Part shown: positions 7,523-14,653 of the stretch, piece after piece | Numbering within the stretch: the stretch's first letter is position 1 | How the letters are laid out: each line of letters starts with the position of its first letter | From: CADCTB01 sp036269435 | Lineage (GTDB): Bacteria; Actinomycetota; Acidimicrobiia; Acidimicrobiales; AC-14 | DNA length: 16,822 nt | Reading direction: 5' to 3' | NCBI GenBank assembly: GCA_036269435.1 | Contig: DATASA010000149.1 | Span: 1-16,822, forward strand | Position numbers and translations under genes: made by a program | The notes under the pieces: model-generated | What the model was told of the DNA's origin: nothing | The model's input: the letters and a program-made list of their open reading frames with translations, nothing else | The model's database searches: none

Positions 7523-8023
7523 GTGAGCGTCACCTCCGAGTTCGAAGCCCGGCGGCAGGCGATCGCCGCCGCCCACCTCAAGCCGGCGGCCGCGCGGCCG
7601 ACGTCGAGCGCCCGGGGCGTGCACCACGTGGCCCTGATCTGCAGCGACGTCGAGACGACCGTGCGCTTCTATCAGGACCTGCTCGGCTTCCCCCTGGTCG
7701 ACGTGATGGAGAACCGGGACTATCCGGGCTCGACCCACTTCTTCCACGACATCGGCCACGACAACCTGCTGGCCTTCTTCGACTTCCCCGGGCTCGGGCT
7801 GCAGCAGGCGGTCGAGGCGGTGGGCGCCGTCCAGCACATCGCCATCTCGGTCGACCCGGTGAACTTCGAGGCGGCCCGGGACCGCCTCGACGCCGCGGGC
7901 GTCGCCTACCTGGGGCCCGACCGCGGCCTGGTCACGTCGCTGTACGTCAAGGACCCCGACGGCATCCAGATCGAGCTGATCGCCGAGCCGCTACGGGTCA
8001 TGGACGGCCGCCCGATCGGCTAA
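7523..8023 (+). CDS. VOC (glyoxalase/dioxygenase-fold) family protein
   Basis: 166 residues with a paired beta-alpha-beta-beta-beta architecture. RGVHHVALICSD (about residues 31-42) carries the expected metal-binding His. RFYQDLLGFPLV, QHIAISVD (second-module His) and LYVKDPDGIQIELIAEP (metal-binding Glu) complete the VOC signature. VOC proteins include glyoxalase I, extradiol dioxygenases and epimerases; the reaction here cannot be told. The GTG at 7523 is chosen because a TANNNT box sits 7 bases upstream and in-frame codons further upstream enter the promoter region of the divergent gene. Its TAA shares bases with the TAG of the convergent VOC gene (CTAA, 8020-8023). Confidence 0.85.
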   Translation: MSVTSEFEARRQAIAAAHLKPAAARPTSSARGVHHVALICSDVETTVRFYQDLLGFPLVDVMENRDYPGSTHFFHDIGHDNLLAFFDFPGLGLQQAVEAVGAVQHIAISVDPVNFEAARDRLDAAGVAYLGPDRGLVTSLYVKDPDGIQIELIAEPLRVMDGRPIG

Positions 8024-8448
8024 CCGCTGGCTCCGCCGGCGAACTCGCGGGGCTCGACCAGCACGAGCCAGTTGCCGGAGTTGTCCCGGAAGACGGCCTC
8101 GACCCCGTACGGACGCTCCGACGGCAGTTGGACGAAGTACACGCCCTTGGCCGACAGCTCCTCGTAGGTCTTCTGGCAGTTGTCCGTGCACAGGCCGAAG
8201 CCGCCCATGGTCCCGTTGGCGAGGGATCGGCGGATCGACTCGGCCACCTCGGCGTCGAGCGGGGGCCCGGGAACCATGAGGGTGACGTCCAGCTCGGGCT
8301 GCTCGGGGTGGCCGACGGTCACCCAGCGGAAGCCTTCGCCCATGCGGACATCCGATCGGGGCTCGAAGCCGAGCACGTCGACGTAGAAGTCCCGGGCCTC
8401 GTCCTGGTCGGTGACGTACAGGGTGAAAAGCGAGATGTTCGTGATCAT
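8020..8448 (-). CDS. VOC family protein paired with an AraC regulator
   Basis: 142 residues. MITNISLFTLYVTDQDEARD begins a VOC module with FYVDVLGF; the second module shows MGGFGLCTDNCQKTYEEL and a closing FRDNSGNWLVLVEP with the C-terminal acidic residue of the family. The metal-ligand positions are less canonical than in the neighbouring VOC gene, because the first strand has no His. It lies 9 bp downstream of the AraC-type regulator on the same strand. From memory, similar regulator/VOC pairs are common in actinobacteria, usually with no assigned substrate. The stop overlaps that of the convergent VOC gene. Confidence 0.85.
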   Translation of the reverse strand: MITNISLFTLYVTDQDEARDFYVDVLGFEPRSDVRMGEGFRWVTVGHPEQPELDVTLMVPGPPLDAEVAESIRRSLANGTMGGFGLCTDNCQKTYEELSAKGVYFVQLPSERPYGVEAVFRDNSGNWLVLVEPREFAGGASG

Positions 8449-8457
8449 GCGGTCAAG

Positions 8458-8916
8458 CTACGGCTGGGTCCCCGGATCGGGCTTCTCCGAAATTGCGGAA
8501 TCGTCGGCGGGAGGCGGCCGGGTGTCGCTGAGCCCGTGCATGAACACGTAGCAACCCGGGATGTGGGGGGCGCCGGCGACCGCGAAGCGGGCCTGGTACT
8601 CCGACGGGGACACGCCCACGAGCTGGCGGAACCGGCTGCTGAACGATCCCAGGCTGCTGTAGCCGACGAGCATGCACACCTCGGTGACGGTGAGGTTGGT
8701 CGCCCGGAGCAGATCCTGGGCCCGCTCGATCCGGCGCTCGGCCAGGTACAGCGCCGGCGTCTTGCCGTAGGTCGCCGCGAAGCAGCGCAGGAAGTGGTAC
8801 TTCGAGACACCGGCCGCGGCCGCCAAGCCGTCGAGGTCGAGCGGCTCCGCGTACTCCCGGTCGGCGAGGTCCCGGGCCCGGCGCAGGTGGACGAGGAGGT
8901 CCTCCGGTACGCGCAC
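8458..8916 (-). CDS. AraC-type transcriptional regulator (stand-alone DNA-binding domain)
   Basis: 152 residues consisting almost entirely of an AraC/XylS double helix-turn-helix domain. The first HTH is in DLDGLAAAAGVSKYHFLRCF and the second in LTVTEVCMLVGYSSLGSFSS, followed by the family ending FRQLVGVSPSEYQARF. No separate effector-binding domain precedes it; a short tail (PHIPGCYVFMHGL, SAISEKP) follows the HTH. The start is the GTG at 8914-8916, and there is no clear ribosome-binding site. The gene is 9 bp upstream of the VOC gene and presumably regulates it. Whether it also acts on the aromatic operon upstream on the same strand is unknown. Confidence 0.88.
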   Translation of the reverse strand: MRVPEDLLVHLRRARDLADREYAEPLDLDGLAAAAGVSKYHFLRCFAATYGKTPALYLAERRIERAQDLLRATNLTVTEVCMLVGYSSLGSFSSRFRQLVGVSPSEYQARFAVAGAPHIPGCYVFMHGLSDTRPPPADDSAISEKPDPGTQP

Positions 8917-8936
8917 GGGTCAGGCGCCGGGTCGGG

Positions 8937-9071
8937 TCAGCGCACGCGGGAGTCGCACACCGGGCAGCCGGCCAACGGTGCGGGGTGGCCCTCCAGCCGG
9001 TGTCCGACCTCGAGCTCGGCGCGGATGAGGATGCGCACGTTCGCGGCAGCCTCCTCCAGTTCGTCGCTCAT
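8937..9071 (-). CDS. Possible 44-residue CxxC protein
   Basis: A short ORF in the gap between the thiolase and the AraC gene. ATG at 9071-9069 is preceded by AGAAGGG at good Shine-Dalgarno spacing. The product begins MSDELEEAAANVRILIRAEL, an amphipathic charged helix, and ends GCPVCDSRVR with a CxxC pair that could bind metal or form a disulfide. It starts 33 bp after the thiolase stop on the same strand, so it could be the last gene of that operon. I do not recognise the family. The ribosome-binding site and the fit to the gap support it, but it could be chance. Confidence 0.45.
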   Translation of the reverse strand: MSDELEEAAANVRILIRAELEVGHRLEGHPAPLAGCPVCDSRVR

Positions 9072-9104
9072 CGCCCTTCTTGTCGGCAGCCACGGGCGAT
9101 CGCT

Positions 9105-10277
9105 TTACGCCGACTCGAGCACGACGGCGATGCCCTGGCCGACGCCGATGCACATGGTGGCCAGGCCGTGGCGCCTCCCCGAGCCCGAGCGGGCCAGCTC
9201 ATGGGCCAGCGTGACGACGATTCGCGCGCCCGAGGAGCCGATGGGGTGGCCCAGGGCCAGCGCCCCGCCGTTGACGTTCAGCCGGGCCGGGTCGAGCTCC
9301 GGCCACTCGGCCAGACAGGCCAGCACCTGGGCCGCGAAGGCCTCGTTCAGCTCGACGGCGGCGAGGTCGCCCCACCGCACGCCGGCCGCGGCGAGGGCCC
9401 GGTTGGCCGCCCCGACCGGCCCGATCCCGTAGAGCTGGGGCTCGACCGCGGCGGTGGCCCGCGACACCACCCGGGCCAGCGGCCGCCGGCCGGTCTCGGC
9501 CACGAGGTCCTCGTCGACGAGCAGGAGGGCGGCGGCGCCGTCGGCGAGGGGCGAGGCGTTGCCGGCGGTCACCCGCCCGTCCTCCCGGAACACCGGCCGT
9601 AGGCGGGCCAGTGCATCGAGCGAGGTGTCCGGGCGCGGGCACTCGTCGCACCTCGAGGCGACGCCGGGCACGGCGACCACTTCGGCATCGAACCGTCCTT
9701 CGTCCCACGCGGCGAGCGCCTTGCGGTGACTGGCCAGGGCGAACGCGTCCTGCGCCTCCCGGGACACGCCGTACCGGTCGGCGAGGATCTCGGCGCCCTC
9801 CCCCAGCGAGACGGTCCACGCCGGCGGCATCCGGGGGTTGACCAACCGCCAGCCGAGCGTCGTGGCGACCGGCGGGCCCGCACCTTCCGGGCCCATCGAG
9901 ACCCACGGCGCCCGGCTCATGGACTCGACCCCTCCGGCGACGGCGACCCGGGCCTCGCCGGCGGCCACGGCCCGGCTGGCCTGGGCCACCGCCTCCATCC
10001 CCGACCCGCACAGCCGGTTCACCGTGGATCCCGGGACCGTCAGCGGCAGCCCGGCGAGCAGCACGGCCATCCGGGCCACGTTGCGGTTGTCCTCGCCGGC
10101 CCCGTTGGCGGCGCCGAACCACACGTCGTCGATCCGGCCGGGGTCGATCTCCGGCACCCGGTCCACCAGGGCCCGTAGGACGGTGGCAGCCAGGTCGTCG
10201 GGGCGCACGCCGGCCAGCGCCCCCCGGTACCGGCCGATCGGCGTGCGGACGGCGTCGAGCACGTACACCGGCCTCAC
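9105..10277 (-). CDS. pcaF: 3-oxoadipyl-CoA thiolase (acetyl-CoA acetyltransferase family)
   Basis: 390-residue thiolase that cleaves 3-oxoadipyl-CoA with CoA to succinyl-CoA and acetyl-CoA, the last step of the beta-ketoadipate pathway. Visible motifs: VYVLDAVRTPIGRYRGAL at the N-terminus, ANGAGEDNRNVARM, nucleophilic Cys90 in TVNRLCGSGMEAV, GGVESMSRAPWV, NEAFAAQ, His344 in GGALALGHPIGSSGARI, and Cys376 in MCIGVGQG. The GEDNRNVARM and NRLCGSGM wording and the 390-residue length fit the PcaF/PaaJ subgroup more than generic acetoacetyl-CoA thiolases, and the neighbouring CoA-transferase and maleylacetate reductase agree. The GTG at 10277 overlaps the maleylacetate reductase stop as GTGA. Confidence 0.92.
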   Translation of the reverse strand: MRPVYVLDAVRTPIGRYRGALAGVRPDDLAATVLRALVDRVPEIDPGRIDDVWFGAANGAGEDNRNVARMAVLLAGLPLTVPGSTVNRLCGSGMEAVAQASRAVAAGEARVAVAGGVESMSRAPWVSMGPEGAGPPVATTLGWRLVNPRMPPAWTVSLGEGAEILADRYGVSREAQDAFALASHRKALAAWDEGRFDAEVVAVPGVASRCDECPRPDTSLDALARLRPVFREDGRVTAGNASPLADGAAALLLVDEDLVAETGRRPLARVVSRATAAVEPQLYGIGPVGAANRALAAAGVRWGDLAAVELNEAFAAQVLACLAEWPELDPARLNVNGGALALGHPIGSSGARIVVTLAHELARSGSGRRHGLATMCIGVGQGIAVVLESA

Positions 10278-11338
10278 CCCGGGCCGTCGCCCTCCCAGGC
10301 CGCCCGCAGCACGCAGCGCAGGCCGCCTTCGTCGACCGGCCGCGGGTTGGGAGGCGGGTCGGCGGCCACCTCGGCCGCCACCGCGTCGACCGCCTCCTCG
10401 GGCATGCCCAGCTCGCCGAGCGACGTGACCAGCCCGAGCCGGACGGCAAGGTCGTGCACGCCGGTCGACGCCCGGCCCGCGCCCACGGCCACCGCCATGC
10501 GGGCGGCCAGCGGGCCGAGCACCGGTTCGTTGAAGGCGACGACGTGGGACAACAGCGCGGCGTGGGTCTCGGCGTGAGGGAGGTCGTAGCGGCCCCCCAG
10601 GACGTGGCACAGCCGGTGGTGCAGGCCGGCTCCGGCCGTGGCCAGGGCCATGCCGGCCTGGCAGGCGGCGACGAGCGCCCGGCTCCGGGCCTTGGCGTCG
10701 GTCGGCGCGGCCACGATGGCCGGCAGCGCCTCGACCATGGCCCGGGCCCCCTCCAGCGCGAGCGGGCTCGACAGCGGGCTGGCCCCCACCGCCCACAGCG
10801 CCTCCAGGCAGTGGGCCAGGGCGTTCATCCCGCTGGCCGCCGTGGTCAGCAGGGGCAGGCCGAACGTCAGCTCCGGGTCGTAGACGACGGTCCGCGGCAC
10901 CACTGCGGTGTCGCGCCCGGTGACCTTGCGGCCGCCGCTCGTCGTGCCCCAGATCGGCGTCATCTCCGAACCGGCGTACGTCGTCGGCACGGCCACCAGC
11001 GGGAGCCCGGAGAGGGCGAGCACCTTGCCCAAGCCAGTCGCCGACCCGCCGCCCAGCGTCACCACGCCGTCGGCGCCCACCCGCAGGGCGTCGGCGGTGA
11101 CCTCCTCGGCCAGCTCCGTCGGCACGTGGCGACGGACCCCGTCGACCCGCCACGTGAGGCGGTGGTCGAGCAGGGCGGCCAGGCCGTCGGCCTCCGCTCG
11201 CGACGACCCCGACGTGATGAGGACGACCTGATTCAGGCCCAGCCGGTCCAGCTCGTCAGCCAGGTCCCAACGGGCACCGAGGCCGAACACCACCCGGACC
11301 GGAAGGCCTTCGTAGGAGAACGCGACCACGCCGGTCAC
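10274..11338 (-). CDS. macA: Maleylacetate reductase
   Basis: 354-residue member of the iron-type alcohol dehydrogenase superfamily that reduces maleylacetate to 3-oxoadipate with NAD(P)H. Recognisable segments are the N-terminal PVRVVFGLGAR, the nucleotide-binding VVTLGGGSATGLGK, VPTTYAGSEMTPIWG, VVYDPELTFGLP, LHHRLCHVLGGRYDLPHAETHA and the C-terminal NPRPVDEGGLR, which together are typical of MacA/TfdF/ClcE enzymes. The Asp metal ligand of Fe-ADHs is Asn172 here (GMNALAHCLEAL), with His176 kept; this substitution is, as I recall, shared by maleylacetate reductases. The GTG at 11338 overlaps the CatJ stop as GTGA, and the stop overlaps the thiolase start in the same way. Confidence 0.93.
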   Translation of the reverse strand: MTGVVAFSYEGLPVRVVFGLGARWDLADELDRLGLNQVVLITSGSSRAEADGLAALLDHRLTWRVDGVRRHVPTELAEEVTADALRVGADGVVTLGGGSATGLGKVLALSGLPLVAVPTTYAGSEMTPIWGTTSGGRKVTGRDTAVVPRTVVYDPELTFGLPLLTTAASGMNALAHCLEALWAVGASPLSSPLALEGARAMVEALPAIVAAPTDAKARSRALVAACQAGMALATAGAGLHHRLCHVLGGRYDLPHAETHAALLSHVVAFNEPVLGPLAARMAVAVGAGRASTGVHDLAVRLGLVTSLGELGMPEEAVDAVAAEVAADPPPNPRPVDEGGLRCVLRAAWEGDGPG

Positions 11339-12057
11339 GGGGCCATTGCCGCCCGCAGCGCCCGCAGGGCCTCCAGCTCCGGCCCGGTCGGAGCGGCCGT
11401 GGTCGTCACACGCCCGGCCACACGCAGCTCCCAGCCGGTGGCGGCCCGGACGTCGTCGACCGACGTGCCGGGGTGGACCGCGCGCAGCTCCAGCTCCCCC
11501 CGGTCCGGGCTCCGCTCCAGCACGCCGAGGTCGGTGATCACGACGGTGGGGCCCGGACCGGGCACCGACGTCCGGAAGTCCACCTGCTCGACGAACGTCC
11601 GCCGGCTGTGTCGCAGCACGACCACCACCCGGCGGGCCGAGGACGCGATCTCGGGCGCCCCTCCGGCGCCGGGCAGGCGGACCTCCGGGGCGTCGTACCG
11701 ACCGATCACCGTCGTGTTGAGGTTGGCGTGGCGGTCGATCTGCGCCGCGCCGAGGAAGCCGACGTCGACGCGGCCGGCTTGGAGCCAGTAGTTGAAGATC
11801 TCGGGAACGGACACGACGGTATCGGCCGTGTCCGCGAGCTCGCCGTCGCCGATCGACAGGGGCGGGACGGCCGGCTTCGAGCCGATGGTGCCCGACTCGT
11901 AGATCAGCACACAGGCCGGGGCGTGCAGGCGGCGGGCCAGGTTGGCGGCCAGGCTGGGGAGGCCGATGCCGACCAGGCACACGTCGCCGTCGGCCAGCTG
12001 CCGGCTGGCGACCACGGTCATCGTCTCCTCTGCAGTGGGCTCGGCCGGCTCAGCCAC
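11335..12057 (-). CDS. catJ: 3-oxoadipate CoA-transferase subunit beta
   Basis: 240-residue beta subunit of the CoA-transferase that activates 3-oxoadipate with CoA from succinyl-CoA. It follows the GctB-like CatJ lineage: VGIGLPSLAANLARR, then LIYESGTIGSKP with Glu54 at the position of the catalytic Glu of glutaconate CoA-transferase, then SIGDGELADTADTV, VPEIFNYWLQAGRVDVGFLG, AAQIDRHANLNTTVIG and VRLPGAGGAPEIA. The GTG at 12057 overlaps the CatI stop and supplies the family's leading T.EE.MTV segment. The alternative ATG at 12021, with GAGGAG three bases upstream, would drop that segment. The stop overlaps the macA start as GTGA. Confidence 0.9.
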   Translation of the reverse strand: MAEPAEPTAEETMTVVASRQLADGDVCLVGIGLPSLAANLARRLHAPACVLIYESGTIGSKPAVPPLSIGDGELADTADTVVSVPEIFNYWLQAGRVDVGFLGAAQIDRHANLNTTVIGRYDAPEVRLPGAGGAPEIASSARRVVVVLRHSRRTFVEQVDFRTSVPGPGPTVVITDLGVLERSPDRGELELRAVHPGTSVDDVRAATGWELRVAGRVTTTAAPTGPELEALRALRAAMAP

Positions 12058-12853
12058 CGACGTGCGCCGCCATCCAGGCCGAGAAGGTGTCGCGGTCGCG
12101 GCTGATGGCGTCCCACGCCCGGTAGAAGGCGTTGTCCCGCCGGCTGTAGCCGGCGGCGTAGGACGGGTGCGCACCGCCGGGGACGACGGCGACCGCGGTC
12201 ACGACCCACCCGGGCAGCACGACCGACCCGGGCCGCGGCTCCAGCCGGTCGACCAGCTCCTCCACCGTCACCAACGACCGCCGGGCGGCCAGGACCGCCT
12301 CCCGCTGCACGCCGGTGATCCCCCACAACATCACGTTGCCCGCCCGGTCGCACTGTTGGGCGTGGATGACCGTGACGTCCGGGTTGAGGGAGGCGACCGC
12401 GGTCAACTCCTCGCCGGTGAACGGGCAGGTCACCGTGGCCACCGACGAGGTCACCGCGCCCAGGTCCGTGCCGCGATACCCGCGCAGGACGGCCATGGGC
12501 AGCCCCGAGGCGCCGGCGACGTACCGGTTGGCCATGCCGGCGTGGCTGTGCTCCTCCAGCGCCAGCGGCCGGGGCCAGCCGTGCTCGACCGCGTCGCGCA
12601 GGCGGTGCAGGGAGCCGACGCCCGGATTGCCGCCCCACGAGAAGATGAGCCGTTCGGCGCAGCCCGCGCCGATCATCTGGTCGTAGATCACGTCGGGGGT
12701 GAGCCGGGCCAGCGTCAGGCTCCGACGCCCCTGGCGCACGATCTCGTGCGCCGCCGCGAACGGGATGAGGTGGGTGAAACCCTCCAGGGCGACCAGGTCG
12801 CCGTCGCTCACCAGGCTGGCGACGGCGTCGGGCAGCGTCGTGATCTCGGCCAT
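12050..12853 (-). CDS. catI: 3-oxoadipate CoA-transferase subunit alpha
   Basis: 267-residue alpha subunit partnering CatJ. The sequence closely resembles CatI of chloroaromatic degraders: GDLVALEGFTHLIPFAAAHE, LTPDVIYDQMIGAGCAERLI, FSWGGNPGVGSLHR, LALEEHSHAGMANRYVAGAS, TCPFTGEELTAV, NPDVTVIHAQQCDRAGNVML and VPGGAHPSYAAGYSRRDN. It is the first gene of a four-gene overlapping operon with CatJ, MacA and the thiolase. The ATG at 12853 matches the family N-terminus (MAEITTL, compare MAELLTL in CatI). There is no Shine-Dalgarno sequence, but CAGACT lies 7 bases upstream, so the transcript may be leaderless. The gene is divergent from the NDH-2-like gene. Confidence 0.93.
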   Translation of the reverse strand: MAEITTLPDAVASLVSDGDLVALEGFTHLIPFAAAHEIVRQGRRSLTLARLTPDVIYDQMIGAGCAERLIFSWGGNPGVGSLHRLRDAVEHGWPRPLALEEHSHAGMANRYVAGASGLPMAVLRGYRGTDLGAVTSSVATVTCPFTGEELTAVASLNPDVTVIHAQQCDRAGNVMLWGITGVQREAVLAARRSLVTVEELVDRLEPRPGSVVLPGWVVTAVAVVPGGAHPSYAAGYSRRDNAFYRAWDAISRDRDTFSAWMAAHVGG

Positions 12854-12866
12854 CGGACGCAGTCTG
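12854..12866 (-). promoter_or_regulatory. Possible leaderless -10 box (CAGACT) for the aromatic operon
   Basis: Read on the minus strand, CAGACT (12866-12861) ends 7 bases before the ATG of catI, the same geometry as the TAGCGT boxes at 7510 and 12934. Its first base departs from TANNNT and no -35 hexamer is clear. The call rests on position and on the absence of a Shine-Dalgarno sequence. Confidence 0.35.
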
Positions 12867-12911
12867 CCCCTCGGTCGTCGCAGCCCGTGCGCTCGGGCTG
12901 CCGAAAGGTCC

Positions 12912-12946
12912 GTGACCGAAGGAACCCGGCGGGTAGCGTCGCTTCT
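12912..12946 (+). promoter_or_regulatory. Putative promoter of the NDH-2 gene, giving a leaderless transcript
   Basis: A TGAC-containing -35 candidate GTGACC (12912-12917) is followed after 16 bases by TAGCGT (12934-12939), which ends 7 bases before CTG at 12947. The nine bases GGGTAGCGT (12931-12939) are identical to those upstream of the VOC gene at 7523. If this is the main promoter, translation must begin downstream of it, which rules out the in-frame GTG at 12887. Confidence 0.5.
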
Positions 12947-14239
12947 CTGAGATCCTTCGACGTCATCATCGTGGGCGGTGGCTTCGGTGGCGCGTTCGTC
13001 GCCCGCCACCTGCAGGAGCTGCTCGCCGGTCGACGCCGGCCCGGTGGGCCGCGCGTCCTGCTCGTCGCGCCCGAGAACTTCCTCCTGTTCGCCCCCCTGC
13101 TGCCCGAGGCCGCGGCCGGCGTCATCGAGCCGCGCCACGCGGTGATCCCCCTGCGGGAGATGCTGCGCCGCACCGAGCTCCTCGTCGGCCACGTCGAGAG
13201 CATCGACCTGGCCGGCCGGACCGCGGTGGCCGTCGACCTGGGTGGCACCGAGCACCTCCTGGCCTGGGGACAGTTGGTCATGTCGCCGGGCTCGGTGCCC
13301 ATCGTCGTCGCCGTCCCCGGCCTGATCGAGCACGCGGTCGGATTCAAGACGCTGCCGGACGCCATCTGGCTGCGCAACCGGGTACTGCACCAACTCGAGG
13401 CCGCCGACGCGGTCGAGGATCCCGTGCGCCGGCGCGAGCTGCTGACGTTCACGTTCGTGGGTGGCGGATATGCGGGCGTGGAGGCGCTGGCCGAGCTGCA
13501 GTCGCTGGCCCACGACGCCCTGCACACCTACCCGCGGCTCAGCCGCAACGACCTGCGGTGGGTCCTCGTCGAGGCTCGGGAGTCGCTGCTGCCCGGGCTC
13601 GACCCCAGGCTGGCCCGCTACGCCGAGGGGAACCTGCGCAAGCGGGGGGTCGAAGTGCTGCTCGACACGTGGCTCGAGAGCTGCGTCGACTGCCAGGTGG
13701 TGCTCAGCGGACATGGAGTGCCGCCCTACCGCTCGGAGACGATCGTGTGGGCCACAGGCCAGCGGCCGTCGCCCCTCGTGTCCCAGCTCGGCCTGCCGAC
13801 CGACGAGAAGGGCCGGCTCATCGTGGACGACCACTTGCGGGCCACCGGCCGCGCCGACGTCTTCGGCCTGGGGGACGCCGCCGCCGTCCCCGATCCCGAC
13901 GGCGGCACGTGCCCCGGGACGGCCCAGCACGCGGTCCGTCAGGCCAAGGTCTGCGCCCAGAACGTGGCCGCCGCCCTGGGCGTCGGCGAGCCCGCCCGGT
14001 TCGCCTACCGCAACCGCGGGCTGGCGGTCACCCTTGGTCGCAACAACGGTGCGGCGCAGGTGTTCCGCTTCACCCTCACCGGGGTCGTGGCGTGGTGGGC
14101 GGGCCGGTCGTACCACCTGCTCATGACGCCGGGACTGGCCCGGAAGTTCCGGGTCATGGGCGACTGGATCACCGCCCTGATCTTCCCCCGGGACCTGTCC
14201 CAGCTGGGCGCCCTCGGCCGCCGCGCCCCGCTCGAGTAG
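12947..14239 (+). CDS. ndh: Type II NADH dehydrogenase-like FAD oxidoreductase
   Basis: About 430 residues. FDVIIVGGGFGGAF (from residue 4) is an N-terminal FAD-binding Rossmann motif. FTFVGGGYAGVEALAEL (about 167-183) is the NAD(P)H-binding motif. ADVFGLGDAAAVPD (about 302) is the second FAD-binding signature. The C-terminal SYHLLMTPGLARKFRVMGDW and FPRDLSQLG resemble the membrane-associating end of NDH-2. It would pass electrons from NADH to quinone without proton pumping, the same pool that the formate dehydrogenase would feed. There is no ATG, GTG or TTG at a sensible position: GTG at 12887 adds 20 unmatched residues and lies upstream of the likely promoter, so CTG at 12947, 7 bases after TAGCGT, is preferred. 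Quinone specificity and NADH use are inferred from family. Confidence 0.83.
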   Translation: MRSFDVIIVGGGFGGAFVARHLQELLAGRRRPGGPRVLLVAPENFLLFAPLLPEAAAGVIEPRHAVIPLREMLRRTELLVGHVESIDLAGRTAVAVDLGGTEHLLAWGQLVMSPGSVPIVVAVPGLIEHAVGFKTLPDAIWLRNRVLHQLEAADAVEDPVRRRELLTFTFVGGGYAGVEALAELQSLAHDALHTYPRLSRNDLRWVLVEARESLLPGLDPRLARYAEGNLRKRGVEVLLDTWLESCVDCQVVLSGHGVPPYRSETIVWATGQRPSPLVSQLGLPTDEKGRLIVDDHLRATGRADVFGLGDAAAVPDPDGGTCPGTAQHAVRQAKVCAQNVAAALGVGEPARFAYRNRGLAVTLGRNNGAAQVFRFTLTGVVAWWAGRSYHLLMTPGLARKFRVMGDWITALIFPRDLSQLGALGRRAPLE

Positions 14240-14248
14240 CGCCCGCCC

Positions 14249-14632
14249 GTGCCGCGCCGGCTGCCGACACGCGTCGTCGTCGCGGCGGCGATGCTGGCGG
14301 CCGTCGCCACCGGGTGCCGTTCCGGAGCGAAGCCGGCGAGTTCGGCCGACACCACCACCACGGAATCGGTCGCCACCGCGCGGTTCCTGGCCAAGGCCAA
14401 GCAGCTCGGTGCCATCGGCCCCGACGACGAGATCCTGCTGCTGGGCCTGGACTACTGCGGCCTCGCCCGCCGCGGCCCGATCGGCGACGCGGTTTCCGCC
14501 AACTTCCACGGCTTCTCGCAGAACGACCGCATGCAGGCGTCGTTCATCCTCACCGCGGCAGGAACGGACCTCTGTCCCGATCAGGCCCAGGCGCTGAGCC
14601 AGGCCGCGGCCCAGGTGCTGACCCTCAGCTGA
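14249..14632 (+). CDS. Small secreted lipoprotein, possibly DUF732-like
   Basis: 127 residues. A basic start (MPRRLPTR) and hydrophobic core lead to AAVATGC, an acceptable lipobox with the acylated Cys near residue 22. A short Ser/Thr-rich linker (SSADTTTTES) follows. The mature domain has two cysteines, in LDYCGLARRG and AGTDLCPDQAQAL, likely forming a disulfide; the closing LCP segment recalls the mycobacterial DUF732 ending, but this assignment is tentative. The GTG at 14249 lies 9 bp after the NDH-2 stop with no Shine-Dalgarno sequence, so it is probably read from the same transcript. Function unknown. Confidence 0.65.
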   Translation: MPRRLPTRVVVAAAMLAAVATGCRSGAKPASSADTTTTESVATARFLAKAKQLGAIGPDDEILLLGLDYCGLARRGPIGDAVSANFHGFSQNDRMQASFILTAAGTDLCPDQAQALSQAAAQVLTLS

Positions 14633-14653
14633 TCCCGGCGGCACGCCGACCGG

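Noticed and set aside
8920..9153. 77-residue minus-strand ORF between thiolase and AraC genes
   Set aside because: Arg/Pro-rich and overlaps the thiolase end; the 44-residue ORF in another frame has a better ribosome-binding site and composition.
12050..12853. IpdA (steroid-ring CoA hydrolase) as the identity of the alpha subunit
   Set aside because: Sequence blocks match CatI more closely, and the macA and pcaF neighbours fit 3-oxoadipate metabolism.
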